Part shown: positions 1-6,482 of the stretch, in pieces
Position numbering within the stretch: the stretch's first letter is position 1
Layout: each line of letters opens with the position of its first letter
From: an uncultured Prevotella sp.
Lineage (GTDB): Bacteria > Bacteroidota > Bacteroidia > Bacteroidales > Bacteroidaceae
DNA: 11,596 nucleotides
Direction of reading: 5' to 3'
Assembly: GCA_900769055.1 (NCBI GenBank)
Contig: CAAGFF010000281.1
Location: 1 to 11,596, forward strand
Position numbers and translations under genes: made by a program
The notes under the pieces: generated by a model
Seen by the model: only the letters and a program-made list of their open reading frames with translations
Database searches by the model: none
What the model was told of the DNA's origin: nothing

Positions 1-24
1 AAAAACGCTGGTTTTCGAATTCTT

Positions 25-117
25 CTACCACATCTACCACCCATCTACCACCACATCTACCACCATTTAATCTCCTATGTCTCAACATATTAGGCACGAT
101 AGTGGTAGATGTGGTAG
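25..117. repeat. Inverted repeat with ctaccac word arms
   Basis: The word ctaccac occurs four times at 25-31, 34-40, 45-51 and 57-63, spaced 9, 11 and 12 bp apart. Its reverse complement follows at 102-117. Bases 25-40 and 102-117 are exact 16-bp inverted copies, and 50-63 is a second 14-bp match to the same right arm. The 36-bp core (66-101) is AT-rich and shows no gene. It lies just beyond the stop codon of the S41 protease gene, so it could fold at the end of that transcript, but there is no tight hairpin with a U-run to call it a terminator. The element may continue left of the window. The repeat is directly visible; its function is unknown. Confidence 0.8.
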
Positions 118-137
118 CAAAAAACGCAAAAAAAATA

Positions 138-146
138 GGGGGGGGG
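138..146. repeat. Run of nine G
   Basis: Nine consecutive G residues lie seven bases past the stop codon of the S41 protease gene and are preceded by an A-rich run (128-135). On the transcribed strand this reads as a C-run followed by T-rich DNA. Homopolymers of this length vary in number by slippage and are prone to sequencing error. Being outside the coding region, it should not change the protein. Confidence 0.7.
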
Positions 147-152
147 CTTTTT

Positions 153-1739
153 CTACTTTATCAGCTCCACAGCCTTCATGACGACGTCATTGGTCTCGTT
201 CATAATCTGGAAGTACTGGGACATGTCCCAAAGGTCACGGGCTACAAGTGCCTTGAGCTGTACCTTCAGGGCGGCGATGGTGAGCTTCAGCTCCTCATCG
301 TCCTTAGCCTCCACCTTCTGCTTCTTTCCTTCCTCGATGATACCATCGAGGACGCTCTGAGGTATCTCGAAGTTGTTGTTGAACACGTCAAACTGCTTAT
401 ATTCTTCCTGCAACGACTTGCGGTTGACATCGATGTAGCGGAGGTTGGCGTTGACGATGATGCCCTTGGCGGCAAGCTGTCTGTGCAGCTTGGTATAGCG
501 GGTGGTATCGAGGGGTACGAAGAAATCGGGCATGATACCGCCTCCACCATATACGGCGCGATGGCGTCGCAGGGTGTAGTACTTCAGCGAGTCGGAGAAA
601 TGTATGGAGTCTGCGCTATACAGCTCGCCGTGCTTGTACCGGTCGTCAAGCTCCATCTCGTAACCCTTCTTGTCGCCTTTCTTGTACGGCTTCTGTATGC
701 ATCGACCAGAGGGCGTGAAGTAATGGGCTATGGTGAGCCTAATCATGGAGCCGTCACGGAACTCGATGGGACGCTGTACCAGTCCCTTGCCGAATGAGCG
801 GCGTCCTACCACCTGTCCGCGGTCCTGGTCTTGTATGGCACCTGTGACAATCTCTGCTGCGGAGGCCGAGAACTCGTTGACGAGCACCATAACCTTGCCG
901 CCAAGGAGCTTTCCGTTGCCCTGTGCACGATATTCGCGCCTCTCGACGGTTCGTCCCTCTGTGTACACGATGAGGTCGTTCTTGCGCAGGAACTCGTTGG
1001 CAATGTCTACGGCAGCCTGGAGGTAACCTCCGCCGTTCTCCTGCAAGTCGAGGATAAGGTCTTTCATGCCCTGCTCTTTGAGCTTCGCCACGCCATCCAT
1101 AAACTCCTTGTAGGTAGTAGCTCCGAAATTGCCTATGCGTATGTAGCCCACCTTCGGCCTAATCATGTATACGGCATCGACGGTGGTAACTGGTATCTTG
1201 TCGCGTATGACATCGAAGGTCAGCAGGCCATCGACACCACGGCGCAGGATGCCGAGCCTCACGTTAGTGCCCTTCTTTCCGCGCAGCCGCTTCATAATCT
1301 CCTCTTTCGACATCTTAACGCCCGCAATGGCCGTGTCGTTGACTGTGACGATACGGTCGCCTGCCATGATGCCAACTTTCTCGGAGGGGCCTTTGAGGAC
1401 GGGCTGTATGACGAGGAGTGTGTCCTCGACCATGTTGAACTGCACGCCTATGCCATCGAAAGAGCCTTGCAGCGACTCGTTGAGAGCCTTGGTCTCCTTG
1501 GCTGTGGAATAGGAGGAATGGGGGTCGAGCTTGGACAGCATGCCCACGATGGCATCCTCAACAAGCTTCTCCTCGTCTACGGAGTCTACATAGAGGTTGG
1601 TAACGGCCATCTCAGCCATCTGCAACTTGCGCAGCTGGCTGTCGCCAGAGAAATTTATTTTCAGCTGTGCGCCTGCTGATGCTGGCGCAAGAAAAAGAAG
1701 TGCCACGCAGACACTAAGGATATTTGTTATTGTTTTCAT
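153..1739 (-). CDS. S41 family C-terminal processing peptidase
   Basis: A serine endopeptidase of the CtpA/Prc (tail-specific protease) type, exported and likely acting in the periplasm or on envelope proteins. Residues 1-25 are a signal peptide (basic start, hydrophobic core, cleavage near AGA-Q). Residues about 35-80 are the N-terminal helical segment with the LDPHS motif (71-75). About 88-180 form a PDZ domain beginning near GSFDGIGVQF. The protease core follows, with NEFSASAAEI (288-297) and RRSFGKG (313-319). Alignment by eye to E. coli Prc makes Ser293 the nucleophile and Lys318 the general base, 25 residues apart as in Prc. The C-terminal 130 or so residues are a charged, mostly helical extension. 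The start is chosen because it gives a proper signal peptide. It is 117 bp downstream of parE, across a repeat tract, and no separate promoter of the Bacteroidetes type was seen, so it may be read through from parE. The family is certain; the substrate cannot be told. Confidence 0.95.
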   Translation of the reverse strand: MKTITNILSVCVALLFLAPASAGAQLKINFSGDSQLRKLQMAEMAVTNLYVDSVDEEKLVEDAIVGMLSKLDPHSSYSTAKETKALNESLQGSFDGIGVQFNMVEDTLLVIQPVLKGPSEKVGIMAGDRIVTVNDTAIAGVKMSKEEIMKRLRGKKGTNVRLGILRRGVDGLLTFDVIRDKIPVTTVDAVYMIRPKVGYIRIGNFGATTYKEFMDGVAKLKEQGMKDLILDLQENGGGYLQAAVDIANEFLRKNDLIVYTEGRTVERREYRAQGNGKLLGGKVMVLVNEFSASAAEIVTGAIQDQDRGQVVGRRSFGKGLVQRPIEFRDGSMIRLTIAHYFTPSGRCIQKPYKKGDKKGYEMELDDRYKHGELYSADSIHFSDSLKYYTLRRHRAVYGGGGIMPDFFVPLDTTRYTKLHRQLAAKGIIVNANLRYIDVNRKSLQEEYKQFDVFNNNFEIPQSVLDGIIEEGKKQKVEAKDDEELKLTIAALKVQLKALVARDLWDMSQYFQIMNETNDVVMKAVELIK

Positions 1740-1764
1740 CTTTTTATATTAATAGTAGCCTCAC

Positions 1765-1830
1765 ACTCAAATACTCGAATACTCGAATACTCGAACCTTT
1801 CGAATACTCGAAACTCTCGAAACCTTCGAA
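1765..1830. repeat. Tandem tract of actcgaat words
   Basis: Eight consecutive short units fill most of the spacer between parE and the S41 protease gene: actcaaat, two copies of actcgaat, actcgaac, ctttcgaat, actcgaa, actctcgaa and accttcgaa. The first four keep an 8-bp period; the later ones drift to 7-9 bp but keep the cgaa core. No open frame, hairpin terminator or promoter was recognised in it. Read on the minus strand the word is gagtattc, which resembles the words of the other tracts in this window. Confidence 0.9.
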
Positions 1831-1849
1831 TCCCTCAGGAGCCTCTTCT

Positions 1850-1866
1850 CCTCCCTTTAAGGGAGG
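1850..1866. repeat. REP-like palindrome over the parE stop codon
   Basis: Eight bases (cctccctt) at 1850-1857 are repeated in inverted form at 1859-1866 around a single central T. The parE stop codon (1857-1859) lies at the centre, and the C-rich continuation to about 1876 encodes the last parE residues. From memory, C/G-rich palindromes of the form ctccctttaagggag are widespread intergenic repeats in Bacteroidetes. A genome-wide count would confirm that here. It might also act as a weak hairpin at the end of parE, but no U-run follows on the minus strand. Confidence 0.65.
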
Positions 1867-3857
1867 CTGGGAGGGTCTTTTTCTTCCTCAGCAATGTCCT
1901 TCTCCACGACAAGGTTGTCGATGATGAAGTTCTGGCGCTCCATGGTGTTCTTTCCCATGTAGTATTCGAGGAGCTTTGCCACCTGGTCGTTCTTGTGGAG
2001 TGTGACCTGCTCAAGTCGCATGTCGGGACCGATGAAATGGACAAATTCCTCAGGACTTATCTCGCCAAGACCCTTGAAGCGGGTTATCTCAGGGTCGGGA
2101 CCAAGGTCCTGTATAGCCTGCTGGCGCTCCTCGTCGCTGTAGCAATAGCGTGTGACGAACTCGCTCTTCTTTGCTGTTGCGGAGGCGTCCTCAATGACCT
2201 TCTTGTTCTTAATCTTCGTCTTCTTGTTGCGCACGCGAAAGAGAGGCGTCTGAAGGACATAGACATGTCCCTTCTTGATGAGGTCGGGGAAGAACTGAAG
2301 GAAGAAGGTTATGATGAGCAAGCGGATGTGCATGCCGTCGACATCGGCATCGGTGGCCACTATGACCTTGTTGTAGCGCAGGGTGTCGAGTCCGTCCTCT
2401 ATGTCGAGGGCAGCCTGCAGGAGGTTGAACTCCTCGTTCTCGTATACCACCTTCTTGGTCAGTCCGAACGAGTTGAGAGGTTTTCCACGGAGCGAGAATA
2501 CCGCCTGTGTGTTGACATCGCGGCTCTTGGTGATGCTTCCGCTCGCCGAGTCGCCCTCAGTAATGAATATGGAGCTTTCCTCCTTGCGCTCGTTTTTCAC
2601 GTCGCAATAGTGGATGCGGCAGTCGCGCAGCTTGCGGTTGTGCAGATTGGCCTTCTTGGCCCTCTCGCGTGCCAGCTTGGTGATGCCGGCCATGGACTTG
2701 CGCTCGCGCTCGCTCTCCTTAATCTTCTGCTCCAGAATGTCCGTGCAGTCCTCCTTGTGGATGTGCAGGTAGTTGTCGACCTCACGCTTCAGGAAGTCAC
2801 CTACATACTTGTTTATGGTCTCGCCACCGGGTGCCATCTGCGTGCTGCCCAGCTTAATCTTGGTCTGGCTCTCGAAGACAGGCTCCTCGACATTGATGGC
2901 GATGGCCGCTACGATGCCGTTGCGAATGTCGGTATACTCGTAGTTCTTGTCGAAGAACTCCTTGATGGTCTTTGCGATGTGCTCCTTGAACGCGCTCTGG
3001 TGGGTACCGCCCTGGGTGGTGTGCTGGCCGTTGACGAAAGAGTGGTATTCCTCGCCATACTGGTTGGCATGGGTGAAGGCAATCTCTATATCCTCGCCAA
3101 CGATATGCACTATGGGATAGAGACCGTCGTTGGTCATATTGTCGTTGAGAAGGTCCTCCAGTCCGTTGCGGCTCTTTATCCTGCGCCCGTTGTACATGAT
3201 GGTCAGGCCGGAATTGAGATAGGTGTAGTTGCGCAACATGGTCTCCACAATCTCGTTGTGGAAGGTATAGTTCTTGAAGAGGGTGTTGTCGGGCTCGAAG
3301 TAGATTAGCGTGCCGTTCTCATCGTCTGTGTCGGAGGTTGTATCGCCCATGATGTTTCCCTTCTCGAAGGTCAGATGGCGCACCTTCCCGTCACGGAAGG
3401 ACTTGACCTCGAAGTGCGAGCTGAGAGCGTTGACGGCTTTCACACCCACTCCGTTCAGTCCGACACTCTTCTTGAACGCCTTTGAATCGTATTTTCCTCC
3501 GGTATTGAGCACGCTGACAGCCTCGACAAGCTTTCCCTGCGGTATGCCACGGCCATAGTCTCTTAACGTTACAGTCAGATTGTCGGCTATGTCCACCTCA
3601 ATCCTGTCTCCGGCATGCATCTTGAACTCGTCGATGGAGTTGTCGATAACTTCCTTCAGGAGCACATATATGCCATCCTCGGGAAGGGAGCCGTCGCCCA
3701 GTCGGCCTATGTACATACCGGGGCGGGTGCGCACATGCTCCATATCGCTAAGGTGGCGTATGTTGTCGTCGGTATATTCAACAGGCTGCTGGTCGGCCTG
3801 CGCCCGTACGTTGTCCGGCTCTGTGCCGGCAGGAATGTTGGTTATGCTGTCTGACAT
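1857..3857 (-). CDS. parE: DNA topoisomerase IV subunit B (ParE)
   Basis: The ATPase subunit of topoisomerase IV, which with ParC unlinks daughter chromosomes and relaxes supercoils. In order (666 residues): TRPGMYIG at 44-51; the GHKL nucleotide site with EVIDNSIDE at 69-77 (Glu69 base, Asn73 for Mg-ATP), RDYGRGIP at 99-106 and GLNGVGVKAVNALS at 133-146; the transducer with the QTK loop at 331-333 (Lys333 contacts ATP phosphate); the TOPRIM domain with EGDSASG at 434-440 and DADVDGMHIRLL at 503-514; and RFKGLGEISPEEF at 593-605 near the C-terminus. It lacks the extra domain found in E. coli GyrB. ParE is preferred over GyrB because the N-terminal stretch (YTDDNIRHLSDMEHVRTRPG) matches what I know of Bacteroides ParE. 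The final residues (DPPSLP) are encoded by an intergenic palindrome. The gene starts 44 bp after the GNAT-like gene and is probably co-transcribed with it. Confidence 0.95.
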   Translation of the reverse strand: MSDSITNIPAGTEPDNVRAQADQQPVEYTDDNIRHLSDMEHVRTRPGMYIGRLGDGSLPEDGIYVLLKEVIDNSIDEFKMHAGDRIEVDIADNLTVTLRDYGRGIPQGKLVEAVSVLNTGGKYDSKAFKKSVGLNGVGVKAVNALSSHFEVKSFRDGKVRHLTFEKGNIMGDTTSDTDDENGTLIYFEPDNTLFKNYTFHNEIVETMLRNYTYLNSGLTIMYNGRRIKSRNGLEDLLNDNMTNDGLYPIVHIVGEDIEIAFTHANQYGEEYHSFVNGQHTTQGGTHQSAFKEHIAKTIKEFFDKNYEYTDIRNGIVAAIAINVEEPVFESQTKIKLGSTQMAPGGETINKYVGDFLKREVDNYLHIHKEDCTDILEQKIKESERERKSMAGITKLARERAKKANLHNRKLRDCRIHYCDVKNERKEESSIFITEGDSASGSITKSRDVNTQAVFSLRGKPLNSFGLTKKVVYENEEFNLLQAALDIEDGLDTLRYNKVIVATDADVDGMHIRLLIITFFLQFFPDLIKKGHVYVLQTPLFRVRNKKTKIKNKKVIEDASATAKKSEFVTRYCYSDEERQQAIQDLGPDPEITRFKGLGEISPEEFVHFIGPDMRLEQVTLHKNDQVAKLLEYYMGKNTMERQNFIIDNLVVEKDIAEEEKDPPSLP

Positions 3858-3901
3858 TTATCTGTATGTTTTGCGGGTTGTGCGTGTAGTACTGTTCTGT
3901 A

Positions 3902-5047
3902 TCAAATAAACTTCTTGTAGCATTTGCGGCGCTTGTGCAGATGTGTCTCAAGCGCATCCCACTGGCCCTGTACGTTGGAGTTGGTCTCCATCTCCACCTG
4001 TGTCTCGCCCCACTTGAAGCCATATGCCTGATAGCGTGGTATAAGGTCGTAGAAGAGCAGGGCATTGGCACCCTTGGCACGATACTCGGGCAGGAAGCCA
4101 ATGAGGAGCAGGTCTACACCTTCGGTCTTATGGAACTTGATGGCTCTGAGCACATGCCACCAGCCAAACGGGAAAAGACGGCCACGGCGGCATTTCTGCA
4201 AAGCCTTGGCAAGCGAGGGGATGGTGATGCCCAGTCCGGCAAGCTTGTCGCCCTGATTGCCGTCCTCGATAACCGTAATGAGGTTGAGGTCGGCGAGCTT
4301 TAGATACATGTCTATATACTGGTCTATCTGCCTCTGCGTAAGCTCTGAGAAGCCGTAGAGGTCCTTGTAGGTGTCGTTGAGCAGCTGGAAGATGCGCTGG
4401 CCGTAGCCACCCTGGAAGATGTCCTTGCGGGTAAGCTTCCTAATCTTCAGGTTGTAACGCTTGGCCACCATCTGCGCTATCTTGGCATACCTCTCGGGTA
4501 TCTTGTCGGGAACGACGAGCTTGAACTCCACGTACTTGTTGTCGACAATATAGTCGTCCATAGCCTCGATATGTTCGGGGTAATAAGGATAATTGTATAT
4601 TGTCGGCATAGTGCCAAGCTGGTCAAATCCCCACGTGAGCATTCCCTCGGGGTCGAAATCGGTAAAACCGAGCGGTCCGACAATCTCCGTCATGCCCTTA
4701 GACTTGCCGTAGTCCTCGACAGCCTTGAGAAGAGCTGCCGACACCTCGCGGTCGTCGATGAAGTCAATCCATCCGAAGCGCACGCTCTTGCGGTCCCAAC
4801 GCTTGTTGGCCTTATGGTTGATGATGGCGGCAACGCGTCCTACTATCTTGCCCGACTTGTAGGCAAGGTAATATTCTGCCTCGCAAAAGTCGAAGGCTGC
4901 ATTACGGTCACGGCTGAGGGTGTTGTAATCGTCGCTGTAAAGGGTAGGCACATCATACTCGTTGCCTTCGTACAGGTCATAATGGAACTCTATGAAGGCT
5001 TTCAGGTCTTTCTTGGTCTCGACCTTCCTGATTTCTACTGATGACAT
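3902..5047 (-). CDS. GNAT-like acyltransferase family protein, substrate unknown
   Basis: A 381-residue cytoplasmic protein, with no signal peptide or membrane segment, that resembles the long GNAT-fold proteins common in Bacteroidetes (E. coli YghO type). Two GNAT-like halves can be seen. The first has the strand-turn-strand YYLAYKSGKIVGRVAAII at 59-76, followed by a conserved-looking block GPLGFTDFDPEGMLTWGFD at 124-142. The second has DKLAGLGITIPS at 267-278 and DLLLIGFLPEYRAKGANALLF at 312-332, where EYRAKGAN is a plausible acyl-CoA pyrophosphate loop. The C-terminus is strongly basic (KRRKCYKKF). The catalytic residue and substrate cannot be read from the sequence. The gene is first in a unit with parE, downstream of a good promoter and a hairpin-bearing leader. 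The fold assignment is moderately firm; the enzymatic activity is inference. Confidence 0.75.
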   Translation of the reverse strand: MSSVEIRKVETKKDLKAFIEFHYDLYEGNEYDVPTLYSDDYNTLSRDRNAAFDFCEAEYYLAYKSGKIVGRVAAIINHKANKRWDRKSVRFGWIDFIDDREVSAALLKAVEDYGKSKGMTEIVGPLGFTDFDPEGMLTWGFDQLGTMPTIYNYPYYPEHIEAMDDYIVDNKYVEFKLVVPDKIPERYAKIAQMVAKRYNLKIRKLTRKDIFQGGYGQRIFQLLNDTYKDLYGFSELTQRQIDQYIDMYLKLADLNLITVIEDGNQGDKLAGLGITIPSLAKALQKCRRGRLFPFGWWHVLRAIKFHKTEGVDLLLIGFLPEYRAKGANALLFYDLIPRYQAYGFKWGETQVEMETNSNVQGQWDALETHLHKRRKCYKKFI

Positions 5048-5071
5048 CTGGATATAGTTTTTTCTCTTTGG

Positions 5072-5097
5072 ACAGCAGCAGGTCTGTTGCTGCCTGT
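5072..5097 (-). promoter_or_regulatory. Leader hairpin before the GNAT-like gene
   Basis: The segment acagcagca (5072-5080) pairs with tgctgcctgt (5088-5097) around a 7-base loop, with one bulged C. This gives a GC-rich stem about 25 bases before the start codon at 5047. It would sit in the roughly 100-nt 5' untranslated region. The stem is visible; any regulatory role is inference, and no known riboswitch pattern was recognised. Confidence 0.5.
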
Positions 5098-5125
5098 ATT
5101 AAACATCATTTTATCGGATTGGGCA

Positions 5126-5144
5126 TACTCCACTTAGGGGAGTA
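5126..5144. repeat. Palindrome at the leader 5' end, similar to the parE-end palindrome
   Basis: Bases tactcc (5126-5131) and ggagta (5139-5144) are exact inverted copies around a 7-base loop. The inner 15 bases (5128-5142) match the palindrome at 1851-1865 at 12 of 15 positions. With the promoter at 5153-5183, transcription should begin near 5147, so this hairpin would form at the very 5' end of the mRNA. Confidence 0.55.
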
Positions 5145-5152
5145 AATCCTTG

Positions 5153-5183
5153 CAAAGATATGAAATAAAACCGAAACCACCAA
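5153..5183 (-). promoter_or_regulatory. Bacteroidetes-type promoter for the GNAT-like/parE unit
   Basis: On the minus strand the -7 element reads TATCTTTG (5153-5160), an exact match to the Bacteroidetes consensus TAnnTTTG. TTG lies at 5181-5183, giving a spacer of exactly 20 bp, as expected for the -33 element. The predicted start near 5147 leaves a leader of about 100 nt before the GNAT-like start codon. No similar promoter was seen before parE or the S41 protease gene, so the three genes may share this one. Confidence 0.7.
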
Positions 5184-5246
5184 GATATATAAGGATTTTT
5201 GAGTTTTCTTGACAGCCTTGACAACTCCGTAAAGACAAAAACACTC

Positions 5247-6458
5247 TTAAAGCCTCTGACAACGGAAGAGGACGTGGGCAGAGGACGTGGTCGTGGTGGC
5301 AAGCAGATAGGTATCGCCACCATCCCGAAGCTTGAGACGCTTGCGCAACTCGGCTACCGTCAATGGGAAATTGCGGATGGTGATATTGGCCTTGTCAATA
5401 CCGGCGAGCATGGCACGCAGCTCCTTGCGGTTCATGGTTGACGAGGCAACTACGCGGAAGCGGCGACCAGGGAAATCAGGCTGGTCCACGGACGAGGCGA
5501 AGAAGTGGGAGTTGGGTCCTACGGCACGAAGGCTGAACTGACGGCACAAGTGGGCAAAGCATCCAGCCTTCATGATGGAGGCGTTTGGCTCGAAGAGATA
5601 TTGCGGAGAGGCATCATCAGGAAGAAGGCAGGGAATATCGGAAGGCAGGCTGTCGCCGGCGACGGTAAACACCTGGGCGTTGTTGACACAGGTGAGGACG
5701 AAAGGCTTATGGCCATGGGTGATGACAAGGAGAAGTTCCTTGCACTCGTTGTCAACAGACACGATGTGTACCTCGGAGGCGGAGGCTGACGTCAGACGGG
5801 CGTTGACGGACTTCACGGCACTATGCCAGTCGAGCATAGGCGAGAGCTTGACCAGCACTACCTCGCTCTTCGACATGAGCAAGGGTATCAGCTCAAGCAG
5901 GTTGGGGGTACAGTCCTCGATGCCGTAAGTACGGGCACCATGCTGGTCGCGGCGTGCAGGGTCGAGATAGACTACTGATGCGCAAGGCATGGAAGAGGCA
6001 TAGGCTACGGAGTCGGCACATACCACCTCTGCCCCAGAAAGACCAAGCAGAGGAAGATTACGGGTGGCCAGGTCGCACAACTGGCTGTTGCGCTCAACAT
6101 AAACGGAACGCATGTGAAGAGAGGATGCAATGAACGAGAAATCGACACCAAACCCACCGGTGAGATCGACAAAAACGGGGTCTGCAACAGGGCGTGTGCT
6201 CTCTGATAACAGTCGTACGGCCAAGGCCGCCTTGTAGACAGCTGTCTGTTCGGACGAGCATTGCTCCATGGACAGGTGCGGAGGATATAACAGTTCATCC
6301 GTCCTGGCCCACGACGGCAACTTGCGCACAGCAACCTGCCAGCCACGTATCTGGTCGAGGGCAAAGGCGGCATCAACATCAGGATAGCGGGAGGCTACGA
6401 AGGCCAGGTCGCGGACATCCTGCTCACGGTGCTTGCGTATGAATTCTTCGGTTGTCAT
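5247..6458 (-). CDS. Class I SAM methyltransferase with THUMP-like domain
   Basis: A 403-residue cytoplasmic protein. An N-terminal helical region (1-75) carries the motif SMEQCSSEQTA (63-73), typical of this Bacteroidetes family. The Rossmann methyltransferase follows, with SAM motif I VDLTGGFGVD (97-106), an acidic residue Glu122 after the second strand (VYVERN), Asp149 in CADS, and motif IV DPARRD (166-171) in the place of the NPPY/DPPR motif of nucleic-acid methyltransferases. After about residue 285 (EPNASIMKAG) comes the C-terminal THUMP-like domain, ending in IRNFPLTVAELRKRLKLRDG (361-380) and a final strand. A THUMP-like domain plus DPARR suggests RNA methylation, perhaps tRNA or rRNA, but base and position are unknown. 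It begins 24 bp after the DUF3943 gene and is probably co-transcribed with it. No clear terminator follows. Confidence 0.88.
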   Translation of the reverse strand: MTTEEFIRKHREQDVRDLAFVASRYPDVDAAFALDQIRGWQVAVRKLPSWARTDELLYPPHLSMEQCSSEQTAVYKAALAVRLLSESTRPVADPVFVDLTGGFGVDFSFIASSLHMRSVYVERNSQLCDLATRNLPLLGLSGAEVVCADSVAYASSMPCASVVYLDPARRDQHGARTYGIEDCTPNLLELIPLLMSKSEVVLVKLSPMLDWHSAVKSVNARLTSASASEVHIVSVDNECKELLLVITHGHKPFVLTCVNNAQVFTVAGDSLPSDIPCLLPDDASPQYLFEPNASIMKAGCFAHLCRQFSLRAVGPNSHFFASSVDQPDFPGRRFRVVASSTMNRKELRAMLAGIDKANITIRNFPLTVAELRKRLKLRDGGDTYLLATTTTSSAHVLFRCQRL

Positions 6459-6482
6459 GGAAAATGTCTGTGTTACGGTCTG

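Noticed and set aside
1..127. aaaaacgc copies as a target-site duplication of the ctaccac element
   Set aside because: The right copy nearly touches the inverted repeat but the left copy is 16 bases away, and A-rich octamers are expected by chance in this AT-rich spacer.
1740..1856. Own promoter for the S41 protease gene
   Set aside because: Only a bare TTTG is found on the minus strand (gtatttgag); TA is not at the required distance and no -33 element fits.
1995..3308. Long plus-strand open frame opposite parE
   Set aside because: The opposite strand carries all ParE motifs intact. The plus-strand frame has no recognisable domain and only mirrors the codon pattern of parE.
5201..5227. Terminator after the methyltransferase gene
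   Set aside because: Only a 5-bp stem (gagtt/aactc) with a 17-base loop is available, and the repeated ttgaca words do not form a stronger hairpin.
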